Shown: positions 12,375-26,267 of the stretch, piece after piece
Layout: each line of letters opens with the position of its first letter
Position numbering within the stretch: position 1 is the first letter of the stretch
From: Physcomitrium patens
Lineage: Eukaryota; Streptophyta; Bryopsida; Funariales; Funariaceae
Direction: 5' to 3'
DNA length: 64,000 nt
Assembly (NCBI RefSeq): GCF_000002425.4
Contig: NC_037261.1
Span: forward strand, 1,224,659-1,288,658
Position numbers and translations under genes: made by a program
Notes under the pieces: generated by a model
Told to the model about the DNA's origin: nothing
The model's input: the letters and a program-made list of their open reading frames with translations, nothing else
The model's database searches: none

Positions 12375-12700
12375 ATGAGAATGTGATGTAAAGTGGGGCT
12401 TTGAGCAGGCTACAGTTAATAGTTTTTTTTATGCCATGCAACATACTATTTTCATAACTTGTATTCAGCAGAAAATTAGCCATTGAAACTAATCAAACTA
12501 AATGTGTAGAATTCTATTCATATGATGTCTAAAATATGTTCAGCATTTGGATATCCATTGATATAAAGGAGATGGTACTTAATATGAGACCATGATCAGG
12601 AAGTTAAAATGATGAACCACAATTACGGAGTTTTGTTTATTTTACTGATAAATGTTACTTCATTATAACAGCTGAGGGTAGTAGCACCATCTGAGCATTG

Positions 12701-13234
12701 TCAGTAGCAATGAAACCCCATGAACAGTATGAAAAGGGATGGGGAGAGGGCTGACATGCCCAATTCATGGCCAACAACAGTATAGTATTGCTGCTGCTGC
12801 AGCCAAACACATCCTGTGGAGGGGCTCCCAATTTCCAACAGTGTACAGAATGGGTGAACTTCTCCCACAGAGCTGGCACTGCCAAAGCTCCAGATGGTAG
12901 GAAGCTCAGGTGGGGGATGGCCTTTTGACAAGTCTAGGGGAGTGGGGGATGGCCTTTTGACAAGTCTAGGGGAGTGGGGTTGTGGCAACCAATGTTCTCT
13001 CATGGAACTTGCTTGGAATAGAGAGGCAGCAGGGCAGCAGCATATGGGCATGCCATGCTCGTGCCCCCAGTTACCCACAGCAGCAACAGCAACAGCAACA
13101 GTAGTCACCGCATAAGATGAAGAAGGAAGAAGAAGAAGTAGCCATATTTTCTCAAGCTCAAGGCCACACTCCTCCTCCTCCTCATGGGTAGTGGAGGTTG
13201 AGCCTTGGAGTATGTTTGAAACAGTGGAGGCCAC
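12701..13234 (-). CDS. Possible orphan open frame, doubtful
   Basis: A 177-codon uninterrupted frame on the minus strand. The translation is low-complexity: an acidic run EEEEE near residue 18, a Leu-run at 32-36, Val/Ala repeats near 45-53 and QQQQ near 147-150. The middle contains the protein image of a 32-bp tandem duplication. No domain or signal peptide is recognisable. The region is rich in short repeats that keep frames open by themselves, so chance is more likely than a gene. Confidence 0.15.
   Translation of the reverse strand: MASTVSNILQGSTSTTHEEEEECGLELEKIWLLLLLPSSSYAVTTVAVAVAAVGNWGHEHGMPICCCPAASLFQASSMREHWLPQPHSPRLVKRPSPTPLDLSKGHPPPELPTIWSFGSASSVGEVHPFCTLLEIGSPSTGCVWLQQQQYYTVVGHELGMSALSPSLFILFMGFHCY
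12911..12974. repeat. 32-bp tandem duplication
   Basis: Two identical adjacent 32-bp copies starting at 12911 and 12943, each beginning TGGGGGATGG and containing CCTTTTGACAAG. Exact identity points to a recent duplication. Confidence 0.9.
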
Positions 13235-14800
13235 ACTTTCTCCTCCTCCACTGTGAAGAGTCTCTCACTAACTTACCCATGTCTTGGGGGGAGGGGGGGT
13301 TGCAGTGGTTGCTGTGTAATTCAGCATTGGGTATGGTTGCTGCTTGGGCATTGGCATCCACCTAAAAAAGATGGTATGGACCCACAACATTTCTATCACA
13401 CTATGGTGGTATCTTGCTATTTCCAAATGCAATGCCCTATCATGTAGGCACCACATCTACTAAGTTGGGAATTGATTCAGTTATTTTACTTTCACCATAT
13501 CAACATGCTGATATGAACTGAAAAACATGGGTGACAATTTCCTCCTGATTAAATACTTCATTTTTATTATAAAAGGAACTATTAGTTTCAGAATAAAGAA
13601 ATGAACTCTAATTCCTTGACCCACTCTATATATACCCCCCCCCCATGGAATAGAGGAGTAGCTTATTTTTATTCCAAATTAGCATACAAAAAAAAATATT
13701 GTCCCCCTGACCAGGAAACACAGATCTAGTGATTTCGGCAGAATTTTCTGACACAGAGCCACCATGAAATGACACGAATCCTGTCATAATCGAGGTATAA
13801 TGAGGCGAGCTAAAAGCAAAGGCAATTGTCAAGAAAGACGCCGTCCCAAAAAGTAAAACCCACGAGGAGAAAAAAAATAAAATAAAATAAAAGGTAGAAA
13901 GAAAGGTTTAGGAAAAGGAAAAGGAAGAGGAAAAGTTTAGAGGCAGAATGGAAGTGGTAAAAAAGCAAGAGGAGGACACACACACACGGTGATGGAAGCA
14001 CTAGCGTCTGGTACACTTCTTCTTCACAACGACGAGGAGGACTGGGATCGCGGCGCAAATGCGGGTGGGGTGGGGTTGCTTCCTTTCACCGCATGCCACA
14101 GATTCTCCACGTTCCCCGCCCTATCGCATGCTCCTCCGCAGCCGGCGACACGTAGAGTCAGTCCATCCGCGACAAGAGGGGAGAAGAGAGAAGCGGAGTC
14201 AGTCAAGGGGGGTATCTTCTTCGTCTTCTTCAAGGGGGAGGGAACCAGCGCCGTCGTTGAGATGGTGATGGTGTCTTCTTCTAATCTAATCATATTCTAC
14301 TCTAATCTAGTCTTCTTCTGCGTCTTCTTCCGCTGTGTCCCCCCATCGGGGTGCGCAGCCGACGCTTCCCTTCCATTACAACAACAGTCGTCGTCGCCGT
14401 CGTAGTAGTAGTTGTGATTGATATCAATGGCCACTCCCCTCCACGCATGCATAGACGAATGAAGGCGTGGATGAATAGCTGGATGGATGTATATGAACCT
14501 CGGTCGCTTCTCCCCGTTTATTCATCTGTCTTAGAAAGTCTGGATTCTCTATCATTTTCGTTCTCTTTTTCTTTCTGTGTGTGTTTCTTTGTCTTTTTCT
14601 TAGTATCCCAGATTCCAGTGAGGCTCCCTCCCTTCCAGCTGAATCCGTTCCCCGGGGGGGGGGGGTCCTCTGCGAGTTCCCTCGTATGGCACTCGGAGTT
14701 CCATTCACGTGGGAACGCCTTCCCCTCATTCCTCGTTGCTTCCCAGCACGTACACATTCTCTCTCTTACACAAGAAGTAAAAATAAATTTATATATATTT
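13235..14800. other. Intergenic, mixed composition
   Basis: No gene recognised. Holds a C-run (13637-13645), an A/G-rich stretch (13868-13960), a CA repeat (about 13978-13986), a more GC-rich patch (14000-14420) with TCG/TAG triplet runs near 14390-14410, and a G-run at 14655-14666. A CACGTG G-box core lies near 14707. The overlapping open frames on both strands are short and low-complexity. Confidence 0.5.
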
Positions 14801-15339
14801 GGTTTAAAGTAACTAAATTGATTGTAAAATCTTATTATGAATTTGATATATTTAAAGAACTTAAAACTATTAATGAATCCTGTATCTAACTTTTGATGAC
14901 TTTTAAGAATAAACTTTAACATAATAAATTACAAGAAAAATCATTCAAAAATGAATATATATGTATATATAATTAAATATTAATATTATATAGTATTTAT
15001 ATATAATATGACATGTGATAAGTCCTTGGTTGAGATTATAGTTTTATTATTTTAAAATTTTACTTTTAAAATGATTTAGTCCATTTTATGATCTCTTCTT
15101 ATATCACACTAACTCTAAATTAGAATTGAAGATTTTTGCTGACATAGGAGTTGGGAATGGTGAGGGTTGAATTGTATAGAAACCTATAATTCCTTCAAAA
15201 TCATGTTGTTTGTTGACAGAACAGTTTAGGTAGAGTACAAGAATAATCTGGTCGTAACAATGGCTGAATGTTTTTAAACCACTAATTTACTTGTACTTAA
15301 GATTGAAAATTTGGCAAAATTTTGTAGCCATGATGGGTT

Positions 15340-15379
<40 letters not shown>

Positions 15380-18255
15380 GAGAAATAAATAAGGAAAAAA
15401 AATTGAGATATATTTCATTCCAAATAACTTTGTTTGTGAAGATGAAGAAAAACTTGTTCCAGTGCACAGGATTGCTTTGATTGATGGTCTCTCTTTACTG
15501 CTCACTTCTGACCAATTGAGCTGCTGTGATTTAACAACAACCAGTTTGGTACTTATTTGCCAGTGCCACACTTCTGCCCAATCCAACAATCACCCACCCA
15601 ATTAATTAACCAACTTCAACATGGAAACTTGGCTCTTGTGGAAGAATAGCTAAAACCTATTGCAGGAGGGGGATGAGAGAAACAAACACCCAGGCACCCC
15701 CCATAAAACTAAAATGAATGGGAATGTAAACTTGCATGATTTTGTGTCATACCAATGCACAACTTCCAAGTAGAAATGGGAAATGATGCATATATACATG
15801 GTAATATATCCCTTGTGGAAACCAAAAAAGAAGAAGAAAAAGAAAAAGAAAACACTCCTCAAAACCCAAAGAATGTACTTGTACTAAAGATTAGAAGTTT
15901 CTATGTCGCAATTTTTTTTAAAAAGGTGACATAAATAAATATATATATATATATATATATATATTATGCTTTGGGTGTATGGAATGGAGTTGGCTTCATC
16001 ACCATCCCTGCTGAATTCTTACAATTGGGAACCACCCATTTCTAAACCATAGTCCTCACAACTAAACCCTAAACTGGGGCATTAGAGTATATAAAAAACA
16101 CATTCCAATACAATCATCCATCATATCCATTCATTCCTTCCTTCATTCGTTGTTTCATATCATCCATCCATTCATATAGTGGAATAGCACATGTGGAATT
16201 CTCAGCAGCCTTTGACTGACCACTGTTACAATCAACCACAGAGAGAGATGCTCTGCTCTGCTCTACTGATCTTTAAGATTGTGAAGATCAGGCTGCCCAC
16301 ACACACAAACAAACAATGCAACCCAATAAATCGATTCATTTTATTTACTATTTTTTATGTTAATTTCAACTTGAGTCTTACCATCATCATCCATCCACCA
16401 CGTGGGGTTAAGACAAATAGAACCTCCTCCTCCTCCTCCAGAAACCCTAAAATATATTGGGGAGTGGCCATTTGAAGCTCCACATGCTCCCTGCTTCAAA
16501 GCATAGTGCTTCTGTAGCAGCAACAATATACTATTCTAATACAAAGGCTGGCTTGGCCCATAGCGAGAGTAGGGAGTAGGCTCCTTTTTTCTAGGAAGTT
16601 GGTGGAAGCTCAAGAGCCACCACTTCATTAAGTCTTGTGCTTCCTTGTGCCAGTAGTGCTTTCTTCAGCATTTGCCCCCCTTAGAAGTGGCAGAGCTTCA
16701 ACTATCCACTATGCTTTAAACAAATACTGCTATATTTATAAATAAATTGCCATAAAATTTTAATTGTCTTTAACGCCTTTCATTTTCTAGTCATGTTTAG
16801 AACGGGCTTTTGTTTGTTCATTCCACACAAGGGGGAAACATAGGGGTACGTGTATGGGTTCATCAAAAGGAGTCCAATTGGTTTATGGCTTGTACTAGCA
16901 ACATTCCGTATACTTGTACAAAATACATACGAACACACACACACACAAAAAGAAAAACACTTTTTGAATATGCCAATGTGGCTTTGAATGCATATGTTGA
17001 TAGATCTCTATAGGAAATTTGGGTTAAATGAGTGCATTTTTAGGTTGCATTGTTTAGGTGTTTATGTCGAGTTAGAACTTTATGAAAAAAAATATTTTAT
17101 TTATTTATTTGTTGATTTTTTGCATGTATGAAAGTTGGGATCTATGGAGGGTAAAAAACGAGGTCACTAATTCCCATGGTGAATTAATTGGTGTCTATGG
17201 GGTATTAACTTGGTGAAAGTGATGGCAATGTCTTGTGTTCCTCCCTCGTCTACTATGACAGGTAAACTCATTCTCGAGTAAAAAAACAGGAAGAAAAAGA
17301 AATAATGAAAAAAGAATGGGAATATAAAAGAGAACAATATAAAGGGAGAGAGAGAAAGGAAGGAAGGAACGAAGGAAGGAAGAGAAAGAGAGACGGGCAG
17401 TGTTGGGGCAGCCATTTGAACTATATTTGTGTCGCTCTTCTACGTTCCCGAGTTCCCACGGTTCCCGCCAGGACCCACTCCACGTGATGAGCAGTCGCCA
17501 CGAAGTTTCCAGTCAAGAGCATCTTCAAGAAAAACGTAAAAGTAAAAGGAAGCCTCTAGTCTGTCTGGATGTACCCTTCCGGGGGAGCAGGGGATGCAAT
17601 AACTGGCTTCACATGGGTCTCCATGCTGGTGCTCTCTCAACCCCCCCCTCTTTTCAAGAAGCCTTCAAGATCCCCTTCAAGATTCCCTCTTCGGAGCGGG
17701 ACTTGAGAGATGTGAGAGACTTGAGAGGGAGGCAACCAAGACTCCAAGCTATATTTTAAAGACTTGTTCGCTTCCCGTAGACTTTGGCAGTCTCAATTAA
17801 AATTATTAATATTATTATATGTTAATATAAGCATCACATTGTTCATATTGTGGGGAGGGGGGGATAAGGTGTAGAACCTTACTTTTCGTATAATCCATGT
17901 GTTGGAAAGTAATAAAAATGTTCCATTTTAAGTCTTATTCTTTTGAATACATGTATATAAACATATTGACTAGATAGAATTATAAATTGATAAATATTTT
18001 CTGAAGTTTTGAGACATTGTAAAAGAGTCACAAGCATAACTAACTATGTATAGTTGAGAGCATTATCATAATAATAATAATAATAATAATAATAAATGTT
18101 TTTTTCACAATGGAAATATATGTTATTTATTTTAATTGACTATTTTGAGAATTCTTTTGACATGATCAATTATTTATCTTTATGGAAAAATGTAGGATTA
18201 TAATTGTAACAGTTCTCAGTGGTTAAAATCACAAGAAGAGTTTATACTATATTTT

Positions 18256-18295
<40 letters not shown>

Positions 18296-19064
18296 TTTTC
18301 CACAACCATTTACAAACGAGGAATTGCATATCAAAGGACATTTTTGGGTTTTTCTAGCTCTAGGATTCAGAACCACCAACTTGAAAACAGAATTTTTTTA
18401 AGCAGATTTTGTATTAACTATGACTTCTTACTTTCAAGGATGTCTATCTATCTTTGCTTAACAACACAAGTGACCACTCAGTCTTGGAAAATCCATGCAA
18501 GGACTTTATTACTTGTTTTCCAACTCTCAATTGAATTATTAGCATTGATCAATGTTAATTGAACTGCCCTTCATCCGCAGTACTTCGTTTCTTCAATAAT
18601 TTTGCATCCAACCCGAAAATTCTGTAAGTTATTACTTCACTGCAGTGGGAGATGTGATTTTTCCATCCAGGAGACTGCCAAAAGGAATACAGACGAGACC
18701 AGGTCCATGTGCATCAAGGAAGGTGACCCATCAATAACGCATACGCGAGAATCTGGAGTCTACAGAAGGTTGCAACAGATTTTATACCGCATCAAAACAT
18801 TTCATTCTGTTTGTTTACATCTTGTCCTGGTGGGTTGACACATAGGCCAACAAAAACCACACACCAGGACAACTCAATCTGGAAGGAGAGGAGGTCACCA
18901 ATGGGGTTCCCCTGGATATCTCCCTCGCAGGTAATGGTGATCCAATAAAACCTCAAAAAGGTTGGGACCGTAACGATAAAGAATATACAGTGGCGAAGAA
19001 ACACATGCGACAATAACCACTTATCTATTCGTGCACCAAAGCTATACCGTTTTAATGCATGTTG
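14800..19064. other. AT-rich intergenic DNA
   Basis: Contains (AT)n microsatellites at about 15347-15374, 15940-15963 and 18260-18293, and an (ATA)n run at about 18068-18096. G-box cores CACGTG lie near 16399 and 17483. No gene is supported. The stretch just left of 19065 should contain the 3' UTR of CSN2 (minus strand). Confidence 0.55.
16088..16098 (+). promoter_or_regulatory. Strong TATA box candidate
   Basis: TATATAAAAAA is followed by a C/T-rich, CATCCATT-repeated leader-like stretch. The first ATG downstream (16191) opens a 94-codon frame without known domains. It could be a promoter of a short or noncoding transcript, or chance in AT-rich DNA. Confidence 0.25.
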
Positions 19065-22000
19065 CTAACCAATCCTTGCCGTCACTGTTTGAGAAAGTGA
19101 CTTGAGTTGAGTGTTCCATTTATCAATCGCTGTATATTTCCTCAGCCCCTTTGATCTGTTTCCACAAACCAAGATGCCCAGGTGCCTAGTCAGTATTGTT
19201 AAATGCTCTTCAGCAAGCATGGAGAAGGCGAATCTGGCAGCAAGACCGCGACAAACAGATGGCAAAGCATGATTACCTGTCACCAAGCTCCAGCAATTGG
19301 TTTACTTGATCAATATGACCATGCACTCTATTATCCAGGATGAGAGATACAAGAAGCTGCTCCACATCCTTTTCAGGTATGTTCAGCTCCTGCACGCCAA
19401 ATAAAATCAATACGGGCAACTGAATTCAGAGATGAATTTTGTACCATAAATACTGCTCACTAAAAAGAATACATAGTTCCTTTTGCTGGCCTACTTTACA
19501 AGACATGAACTTCTCTAGGCAAATGCATAAAAATCCAAAGAATTCAAAATCGAACTCAAAGCAGTATGTGAGAGCCATTCTAGTAGCCAGTATTCACTAC
19601 ATGCATCAAGGAAATGGCCTGAAAGGTTCACCTTAGATATAAAGGGAATGCGAATTCGGGTATAAGGCTTGATGAGCTTCAGCAACACTTGTGTGCGGAT
19701 TTTGCTAAGCAGATCTTCAATGTAATTCCTTATGAAGGGATCGTCCATTATTGTCTTTCTGTTGCTCTATATGAAAAAACGAGCATAAGCCAGAGATAGA
19801 ATAAGTGTACTTTGAGGTACGCATGCGATCTCAAGAACATGTTTTTCACCACAGAACAAGTTCGACTGCAAAATTTTATCTCTGATGATTAAAAATTTCG
19901 CGTCGATATTATGATCAGTCCCCAAAACTTGCTGAAGTGGCAGTACCTTGAGAATTTTCTCAAATTCAAGGATTTCATTCCTTTGATAAGCAGCCACCAA
20001 ATTTGTCATAGCCAGAATTTCTGGGTCATTCTTGTACCTGTAGCAAGACAGATACCGCATCAGAAACAGATGGCAAAATACAGTAACATGTCATCATATT
20101 TGTTGATCGTTATACCGATATTTGGTAAAGTGACAACAATGCATGCAACTGTTACAGTCGACCAAAGACATTACATTACTATAACTCAAAAGCATCAAAC
20201 TATCAACCCTGTCATGAGGAAAAGCACTAATAATTTTGCAACATGTATCAACAGTGTGCCTAGTCTCCGATTCTAGACTTTTCTTCAAAAAAATTCCAGA
20301 CTTTGAATCTGTATAGAAAGTTCGGGCAAGCAGAACAAAATAATAGCCAATAGAAATTACGCTTACCATACCATATGAACACATCAGCTTGTACAAATAA
20401 AACATTCAGTCTGCTGTTTACAGTACATTAACCAGTAAGCTTCAGAAACTTACGGTTTAGCCTCCTGAGCATCAAATGGGTTCACTTCAGACTCCATTAG
20501 CATGTTAGCAAGCACCAAGTACCTGCAACTCCATCAACAACCTTGATAAATACCAGGTCTCTTCACTCAGAAGTACATGCTTTTGCAAGTTGTTACGTAG
20601 CTGTGAAGTATTCGCAACCAATAAATATTAATACAAGAAATTTAAAATACTCTAAACTTACTTGAGACACTGGATCCTCCTGTGGGTACCAGCCTCATCG
20701 TAATTCTTGAATGCATCAAAAAAATCGGTAGCCGCAACTGCCCACTGTCGCTCAGCCATGTTCATTTTGCCTCCACATTCGTGGATAATCCCCATAATGC
20801 GCGGATGTGGAATTGCAGACTTGATGTTCAACGCTTTTAGATATAGTTGCTGCAAAGTTTATACCAGAGAGAATCAGCACAAACCCTAAAAAGTAAACAT
20901 ATTAACCACTTACCCACAACTATAAATTTTGACACCGAAAATGAAGGGTTGAGAGATCCTATGATAACACGGCTTAAACAGAATATAAATTGTTTCATCA
21001 AATCAAAACAAGGTAGACTGCACGTGGGAATCTGGTTGAAAAAACCTTGAGCTTCTTGTTGTTCTTGGTCTCTGTATACATCTGAATCTCTATCGCATAA
21101 ACCTCGAGCAATTGTGTGCCCTTCTTCTGATCATCTGTACCATCTTCTTTCTGACAAGATTTGTGGAGCTCCTTCAAAATCTGCAGTTCTAAGAAATTAG
21201 AAGCATCTCACATTTGTGTACGAAAAAATATATTCTGCGAACATATATCTCGAACTGAAAAGCATTGAGATAAGCGACTGACATTTATTATCAGATAAAA
21301 TAGGACATATGAAGATATTGTGGAGAAATCAACTGGCAGCGAACTTACCTTATTCATTCGACCATATTCACCCATATCAAACCACAATTTACACAACTTC
21401 AAGTTTGTCTTGAACCATAACCTCTGCAATAAAAACGAAAAAATAAAAAATAAAAAAATAAAAAAATAGAAATCAACAAAACATTTATGAGCAGGTACAG
21501 GGTTCCAAAGTTTAAATCCTTTAAAAACCAAAATTTTACAAGGTCCGGCATTAATTGCAACCAGTAAAGTGCTGTGTTATCTCCATCCCCAAAACTAATC
21601 ACTCTTTAAAAGTATGGTGTATAGGAACAAATCTCACCTGAAGGCAGACTAACCTCATCTTTAGGGCAAGATAACACAATCAAGAAATATAGCCCATGTA
21701 AGGAAACATGCTATCCTCTACTTGCTTGCAAAAGGAATGCACTGACAATTATACGTAGAATATAAGCATAGAAACGATGCGGCCTATGCAATGTTGGTAA
21801 CTTAATTTCTACCTAGTACATAGAACACACAGATTGCAGTTATGAAAGAGTTATGCAGTGACGGCATATTAACCTCATTTTTGGCTTCCTCCAAAGCCTT
21901 CAAGGTAGTCTGGTAAAACTCCTGGAGCAACTCCAAATTCTGATTGGCACCATTCGACACAAAGTCGAGGATGTTGTTGATACATTTCTCGCTGTAATTA

Positions 22001-23956
22001 CGTGTAACAGCCGACTTGATGTAGGTCAACATCTCTCTGTAAGCATCCATCATTTGCTTGTAATTTCCAATTCGATAGTGAAGCTTCACTGTTTGCTTCA
22101 GCGCCTTAAAACCCCTGAGAACACATTAAACGCTTAGCTTTGCCACTAAAATCTGTTACAGGAAATAATTGTAGCAACACACTTATCGATGCCAAGAAAC
22201 AACTGTCCTCATAAGCTCAGTAAGACCACTTGGAACATCAGTAATGCCTTCTGAAAGTAAAAACTGACAATTTGGCATCAACATATCAAAACTACTAGAT
22301 TTCCATTAAATATCCACATACCTAGGTGAGAGTTCCCTTGTCATCCTGAGAAAGCTTTTTAGCAAATTAGTTCACAAAGAGACAGAAGTTACAGCTTACC
22401 ACTCCCCCTTCTCTCCTTCCATCCTCACAACCTCCGCAAATCCCTTAATTGCTCCTTCAGGATCAGCTTCTACCAATCCTGCATCATTTGCAGCATAAAT
22501 AAGCATTCATGAGACGATTTCAGCATGACAACTCACAATGATCACGTAGATTTTCAAATTGAAACGTAGATCATAGCAGACCGGAATCGAGGGCGGTGTC
22601 AAGAAATCTTCTGTGAAACAGAAGCTTCGTGTCAGCACATACCTTTGGTATTATAATACTGATTCTCAATATCGACATCTTGCTCTTCAGGCTCCTCGTC
22701 AGAATACTCAAACCCATAATCTTCCATGTCTGCATCTGTGATCAGGTCAGCCAAAAGATAACGGTTAACTAATGCATACATTCACTCTACATATATATCG
22801 TTCCTCATCGTAAAGAGCCAGACTCAAGTATAATATGTTCACCAGGAGACTTCTTCTCAATTAAACTGTTCTAGCTGGATTATCATAGGTGTTGGAATAG
22901 AGCACTGTAAGAAAGCTCACAGAGCACAATTCCTATAATTCAGAAAAGTTGCGAAAGGCTTTCCACATTGTTTGCAATCCACCAAACGTTGAAAGCAACA
23001 TACACAAAAGAACATGTAACAAAGAAGCTGAATGAAAGAAAACCATTCTTAGCGTTACTAAGTTGATCAAGTCAAGGCCAACAAGAGAGCAAAGGAACAT
23101 CCATCAGTATTAGTTTACCCAACACTTCACCAGAGACTTGTGAAGTAAAGGAAAAATCTGCTGAAGAGTCCGCAACTCCAACAACCCCAGCATAATTATT
23201 CATTTCTTAAAACAAGATTAATGGGAAGGCAGTTCGACTCGGAGCCATACAAGAAAAATAATTTCACACCTTCAACTTTTGGAAAAGGCTTCAAGAGGAA
23301 CTGTAAATCATGGACATATTCTGAACTGTCGATTCCACATAGGATTCATTGAAAAGAAAACCCCATAGAAACAATAGACATTGAACTTCGCATAAAAACC
23401 ATCGGTATCATCACCTGCTGATTTCTGGCATATCATTGCACCAGTTCTCAACCAACCTATTGATACTTCAATTTCATCCGAACGATGAAACCACGAAATC
23501 ACGTTCTAGCTCAGACAAACATCGCTGACAGCCGATCTAATACATGCAGCATATCACATCGAGAGACGGGGCGTCTGCTGCTAGATTCAGTCGACGATAA
23601 TCTCTAATTAATTGGATCTTTATTCACAACCAAAAGGAATTATTCAGCGGGATTAATTCGCAGATACGGTGCATCATTAGACGTCAAAAAAACCCTAAAT
23701 TCCAAAAATTCATCAAATTATGCAAGTTGAAATCCTCGTTGAATCAACCTCGAGTTCCCAAATACAGAAAATTCCATGAACATTTCACAAATAAACGATA
23801 AATCTAAAATTCTTCAATCTCAAGAGATCAAAACATCAACTACGCATTAGTTGCAAGGAGCTCTCGAACACAAACAGAAACAGCCAAACTTGAGCTTGAA
23901 ATGAATGGAAAAACTGAATCGAAATTCCTATGGCACGACGCAAAACCTGAATCCAT
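19065..23956 (-). CDS. CSN2: COP9 signalosome complex subunit 2 (CSN2/FUS12), 12 coding exons
   Basis: Encodes the CSN2 scaffold subunit of the COP9 signalosome, the nuclear complex that removes NEDD8 from cullins. Coding exons (start..end, minus): 23956..23947, 22735..22643, 22478..22400, 22114..21874, 21423..21349, 21180..21046, 20849..20662, 20522..20454, 20037..19947, 19766..19632, 19389..19277, 19155..19065. All introns are GT-AG, all phases join, and the total is 1320 nt, i.e. 439 residues plus TAG, the length I recall for Arabidopsis FUS12. Recognisable pieces: acidic N-terminus [20 protein letters not shown], then [68 protein letters not shown] and [17 protein letters not shown]-like/PCI helices fill most of the length, with the PCI domain in about the last 180 residues. 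The first coding exon holds only 10 nt (ATG GAT TCA G) before a 1.2-kb intron. No stops or frameshifts: apparently functional. Confidence 0.97.
23685..23700. promoter_or_regulatory. Telo-box motif in CSN2 first intron
   Basis: AAACCCTAAA lies about 260 bp downstream of the CSN2 start, inside the large first intron. Telo boxes near the 5' end are common in plant housekeeping genes; a role here is inference. Confidence 0.4.
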
Positions 23957-24330
23957 GTCTGGGGGGTGGCGAATTCGAGCTCGGCTTCCGCTGTGATCGC
24001 GTGTAGAAAGTGAGAAATCACGCGATGAGATTGAAGCGAGAGAGAGACTGTCCCCCCTCTTCGACGCTCTTTCTCTCCTCACTCCGCCAGGCAGTTCTCA
24101 GTGCCATCTGGGCCCTTGAAGACCAAGAGGCCCAGATTTCGAGAGTACGGAAATTGAGGCCAGGAACTGGGCGGGCTTTACGGCGGGTATATGCCTCGTG
24201 TTTCCCGACCGGTTCTCTGACGCAGATCAGGGCCAGTTAGACGGTGATAGAGGGGGCACGGTTTAGCACGCTTTAGAATCCTGCGCACCGGTCTTGGATT
24301 CGATTCTCATCGCCGGCGCCTCCTTGTTGA
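23957..24330 (-). promoter_or_regulatory. 5' UTR and promoter region of CSN2
   Basis: The interval upstream of the CSN2 ATG, moderately GC-rich and purine-rich on the coding strand near 24030-24080. No clear TATA box, which suits a housekeeping gene. The frames on both strands here (24010-24240 + and 23840-24082 -) are not independent genes; the minus one contains the CSN2 first exon. Confidence 0.5.
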
Positions 24331-26267
24331 CTCCCTCGAATGGGCACTTTTCTTATGCCCAATTCTGTTAATTCTGTTAACAATTGTGTGAAGGATTTAT
24401 TTTCCTTACATGATGGTGTTACACTAAATAAATCTTTTTCTATTTTTGTGTGGGGTTTTCTATTTATATCTTTGAAGTAAAATATTGCACAATAAAGGAT
24501 GTGTATTTAATGAAAAATTATTGTTAGATGAGGTTGAAGACTAAGTTGCTGAATAATATAATTAACATTTAATACTATCAAAATAATTAACAAAAAATCT
24601 TTGTGGGGGTTCTAAGATTGTTCTGATTCTAAATTAAAAAGTGGTTTATTTCATGATTTTGGTTTCATGTTAAGTTAATGTTACTAAAATGAGATATTTA
24701 AAAACATTAGTGGTGGAAGCAGAATGATGAAGTGCAATTAGATAAAAGAAATATATCACAAAAACATATCATAAATAAATAGTAGCTATAGATGTTTATA
24801 AGGATGACTTCGAGGATTTTTGATCTAGCATCTGTATCACATAATAATAAATTAAAATAAAAAAAAACTTACATTCAAATTTACTAATGGATTTACAATT
24901 TACTATTGTTAAAAAAAAATTAAAATTTGAAAATTGCAATGTATGTTTCTTAAGGACAGATGTTTTTACTCCTTTTTATGCTAAAAACGCTTTCTCAAAA
25001 CAAGATTTAAAAATTCTTTATTATTCGTTGATTGTTTGAATCAAAATTTGATATAAACTCTTGGAAAATTCCAAATACCTTGATTTCAGACCAAACCCAA
25101 GTTAGTAAGCTACATTCAAGGTCCTTGAAATTTATGTTTGTAATCATATTTTGCAAACTTCAGATGTATTTTATATAATTAATTGAAAAGGATGACATAC
25201 AGTAGGACAAGTAGAATGAAATCCTTTTTAATATAATTTATCCAATATCTTGTAACTATTTACTTTTTGGATAAAGGAGTAAGTAATGTAAGTTTATAAA
25301 AAATATATAATTTAAAAAAAACTAATCATCTAATTAGAAATTAATAAATACAATTTTAACTTGGTTTTTAGAATTATCAAGGAAATTTATCCACTATTTT
25401 AAAGTTCACTTAACATACTATAATCATTATTTCCTTTTTAATCCACCATAGTCATAGTTATGATTTAAAAAATAAGTGCACTTTAACTTGATTTTTTGGA
25501 ATTACCAAGGAATTGTTTAATCTAACACATGCATTGCATGATGAAAAGAAATATTTATCAATACCTTCTTAGGTGAGTCATAACATAGTTTAAAACTAAC
25601 TTTGGATATCTTGATATGTTTTTAAGAGTTTAGCAACAAAATTTTACGGTGTGTTTTAATACAATTTTTTAAAAATTCATTTAAGGGTATTGTAGATGAT
25701 TATGGTTCTTCAATTTATTATAAATTTTTATGAAAATGTACTTTTCACTTATAAATGTCATAAATTTAAGACATTACAAATCTACTTAGTGAAATACAAA
25801 TTATATTCACACATTTTTTTTTTATGACCAAATTTCTTAAATTTTTTATTTTTTATTTTTATATTATTTTTTTGTTGATAATGGATTATTTTTTATTTTA
25901 TTATTTTTTTGAATTTTTTTTAATATCACTTTAAATTTTTTTTCATTACAAGAGCATTTCTAAAAGTTCAAAAAAATATATCTATAACATATATATGTAC
26001 ATAATTAAACTCATTGCTAAATTTTAATTTGCAATAACATAAAATTATTTAATTTATATTTTAATTTATAATAATATATTAATTTTGAATTATAATTAAA
26101 TTTTAAATATATAATATGAATTAGTCCAAGTAATAATTAATTAAAATAAAATGCTATAATATATTTGATGATTACTTTAAAGATATATGCGACTTTAAAT
26201 GTAATATAAAAAATATTATTTATAATTCTATATATATATATATATATTTTACTTGCATTTTGTTAAG
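24331..26267. other. AT-rich intergenic DNA
   Basis: No coding signal. A diverged direct repeat of about 37 bp (TTTAACTTGGTTTTTAGAATTA type, CAAGGAA in the middle) occurs at about 25355-25390 and 25483-25520. Long T/A homopolymer runs lie at 25810-25950, and an (AT)n tract at about 26231-26249. Confidence 0.6.
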
